A DNA stretch of 33,725 nucleotides from Phenylobacterium deserti (GTDB lineage: Bacteria > Pseudomonadota > Alphaproteobacteria > Caulobacterales > Caulobacteraceae). Positions within the stretch are counted from its first letter, which is position 1. Each line of letters starts with the position of its first letter. The notes below the pieces were generated by a model. That model had not been told where the DNA came from, did no database searches, and saw only the letters and a list, made by a program, of their open reading frames with translations. The position numbers and the translations under genes were made by a program. The stretch covers positions 1 through 33,725 of the forward strand of contig CALQQB010000053.1 of assembly GCA_943332615.1 (NCBI GenBank), given 5' to 3'. Shown piece by piece: positions 32,192 through 33,725 of this stretch.

Positions 32192-33076
32192 TCACCGCAG
32201 CACCTTCCCCTGTTCGCGCTCGAACAGCAGGATCGGCACGACCAGGGTGGCCAGCAGCACGATGGCGACGGCGGATGCGGCCGGCCAGTCGCGGTTGGAG
32301 AAGAACTCGGTCCAGATCACCCGGCCCAGCATCAAGGTCTCCGAGCCGCCCAGCAGGTCGGGGATCACGAACTCGCCGGCCATCGGGATGAAGCAGAGCA
32401 GGGCGCCCGCCGCCGCGCCCCGCAGGGAGAGCGGGAAGCTCACTCTCCAAAACGCCGACAGCGGCGTGGCGCCAAGATCCTGGGCCGCCTCGATCAGGCT
32501 CTCGTCCTGCCGGTCGAGGACGGCGTAGAGCGGCAGCACCATGAACGGCAGGTAGGCGTAGACTAGGCCCAGCAGCACGGCGGCCTCGGTGTTGAGGATC
32601 TCCACCGGCGGCAGGCCGACCAGCGCCAGGGCGCCGTTGAGCACCCCGGCGGGCTTCAGGATGGCGATCCAGGCGTAGATGCGGATCAGGAAGCTGGTCC
32701 AGAACGGCAGGATCACCGCCATCACCAGGGCCTGGCGCGTGCGGGGCGGGCACCGGCTGATGCCATAGGCGATGGGGTATCCGATCAGCAAAAGCAGGCT
32801 GGCGGCGAGACCGGCGATCCGCAGGCTGGAGAGGTAGGCGTCCAGGTAGAGGCGGTCCTGGGTCAGACGGCCGTAGGTCTCGCCACTGAGCCCGGCCAGG
32901 AACGCCTGCAGCCCGGCCAGCCCCTGGGACAGGTCCAGTCGCGGCGCATAGGGCGGGATGGCCAACACCGTATGGGAAAGCGACAGCTTGGCCACCAGGA
33001 TGAACGGAAAGGCGAAGAACACCGCCAGCCACAGGAAAGGCAGGATCGCCGCCAAGCCGGACCGGCCGCGCCTCAT
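32192..33076 (-). CDS. potH: ABC transporter permease, PotH/PotB type
   Basis: 294 residues with six hydrophobic segments. The N-terminal region with a long periplasmic loop (LSHTVLAIPPYAPRLDL) and FWTSFLIRIYAWIAIL are typical of PotH/PotB. The EAA loop is IEAAQDLGATPLSAFWRVSF, followed by MAGEFVIPDLLGGSETLMLG, a strong PotB/PotH mark. ATG 33076 was chosen because it overlaps the ATPase stop (ATGA) and opens the first membrane segment; an upstream in-frame start at 33133 would lie within the ATPase gene. It pairs with the PotI-like permease to form the channel. Confidence 0.88.
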   Translation of the reverse strand: MRRGRSGLAAILPFLWLAVFFAFPFILVAKLSLSHTVLAIPPYAPRLDLSQGLAGLQAFLAGLSGETYGRLTQDRLYLDAYLSSLRIAGLAASLLLLIGYPIAYGISRCPPRTRQALVMAVILPFWTSFLIRIYAWIAILKPAGVLNGALALVGLPPVEILNTEAAVLLGLVYAYLPFMVLPLYAVLDRQDESLIEAAQDLGATPLSAFWRVSFPLSLRGAAAGALLCFIPMAGEFVIPDLLGGSETLMLGRVIWTEFFSNRDWPAASAVAIVLLATLVVPILLFEREQGKVLR

Positions 33077-33725
33077 GCCGTCAGCACCACGGCGCTGGAG
33101 GGGGCGAAGGTCAGCCAGACCGGGTCGTCGCAACCCAAGGGGCGCTCGACGGTGCGGGTGGCGTTGGCCCTGGCGGCGCGGATCGTGCGGCCGGGCGCGA
33201 TCTCCACCAGATAGGTGGTCCAGTCGCCCAGGTAGCCATAATCGATGAGCTTGCCGGCCAGCACGTTGTCACCGGCCAGCGGTTCGGCGTGGACGACGAT
33301 CTTCTCCGGGCGCACGGCGATCCAGGCGGTCTCGCCTACCGGCCCCGCGCCCTCGGCCTCGATCGGGCCATCCCCGGTGAGCAGCCGCACCCGGCCGCCC
33401 TGCGAGATCGCCACGCGGCCCTCGAACAGATTCACGTCGCCGATGAAGCCCGCGACATAGCGGTCGGCGGGCGCCTCATAGACCTCGGCCGGGCGGCCCA
33501 CCTGGACGATCTGGCCGTCGCGCATCACCGCGATCCGATCGGCGACCACCATGGCCTCGTCCTGATCGTGGGTGACGATCATGAAGGTCGTGCCCAAGGT
33601 CTGCTGCAGGGTCATCAGCTCGAACTGGGTCTCCTCGCGCAACTTCTTGTCGAGGGCGGCCATGGGCTCGTCCAGCAGCAGGATGCGGGGTCGGGGCGCC
33701 AGCGCGCGAGCCAGGGCCACCCGCT
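33073..33725 (-). CDS. potG: ABC transporter ATPase, PotG/PotA type (5' end beyond window)
   Basis: The visible 217 residues start within the signature-motif region (RVALARALAPRP) and include Walker B (ILLLDEPMAALD), the switch His in VTHDQDEAMVVADRI, and the C-terminal TOBE domain with IAVRPEKI and LGDWTTYLVEI. Walker A and the Q-loop lie to the right of the window. The D-loop reads DEPMAALDKKLRE, usual for PotA/PotG. It energises import of putrescine or spermidine by analogy; related transporters also carry other polyamine-like or opine substrates. Confidence 0.9.
   Translation of the reverse strand, partial: RVALARALAPRPRILLLDEPMAALDKKLREETQFELMTLQQTLGTTFMIVTHDQDEAMVVADRIAVMRDGQIVQVGRPAEVYEAPADRYVAGFIGDVNLFEGRVAISQGGRVRLLTGDGPIEAEGAGPVGETAWIAVRPEKIVVHAEPLAGDNVLAGKLIDYGYLGDWTTYLVEIAPGRTIRAARANATRTVERPLGCDDPVWLTFAPSSAVVLTA

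Noticed and set aside
1..33725. CRISPR array or riboswitch
   Set aside because: No regularly spaced direct repeats and no recognisable riboswitch aptamer were seen on either strand.

Overview
The window looks like chromosomal DNA of a high-GC alphaproteobacterium. A Caulobacterales genus (Caulobacter or Phenylobacterium type) is my best guess, because of two large TonB-dependent receptors heading catabolic clusters, strongly GC-biased third codon positions, a Caulobacter-like promoter, and a tartrate dehydratase of the Bradyrhizobium TarD type. The genus is an inference.

Layout. (1) 1-264: one end of an IS481-family element with the start of its transposase, abutting a CCTAGG target. (2) 513-588: an intact tRNA-Thr(UGU). 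(3) 1106-11886: a tightly packed eight-gene plus-strand operon: TonB receptor, secreted esterase, IclR regulator, DapA-family aldolase/dehydratase, SDR, D-tartrate dehydratase (TarD-like, all active-site residues present), sodium:solute symporter and a second exported HSL-type esterase. It reads as a system that imports an esterified tartrate-like (or aldarate-like) compound, hydrolyses it and feeds the acid to central metabolism. (4) 11972-12508: an orphan HEPN-like gene at a composition seam. (5) 12994-23522: a second catabolic module: SDR, aminoglycoside-phosphotransferase-like kinase, acyl-CoA dehydrogenase, MFS transporter, metallophosphoesterase, LysR regulator, second TonB receptor, an internally deleted acyl-CoA ligase, and an alpha-methylacyl-CoA racemase. 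The kinase/dehydrogenase pair matches the split form of ACAD10/11 and LvaA-type chemistry on hydroxyacyl-CoAs. (6) 24134-29353: a minus-strand mobile module: P4-type tyrosine integrase, an AT-hook protein, an AlpA-type excisionase/regulator, an unknown protein and a primase-helicase. (7) 29533-29577: a damaged second copy of the 3' half of the tRNA-Thr. (8) 29809-33725: an amidase and a PotGHI-type polyamine ABC transporter that runs off the end.

The central reading is that the tRNA-Thr and its 3' duplicate are the two attachment sites of one integrative element of about 29 kb. That element would carry its replication/integration module at the right end and two TonB-receptor-led catabolic modules as cargo. 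Tandem GGGTCACAC pairs with an 11-bp period sit just inside both ends, as expected for integrase arm sites; a third pair lies outside on the left. The amidase and Pot genes would then be native chromosome. The alternative, a small satellite of about 5.5 kb beside unrelated host genes, cannot be excluded from the sequence alone.
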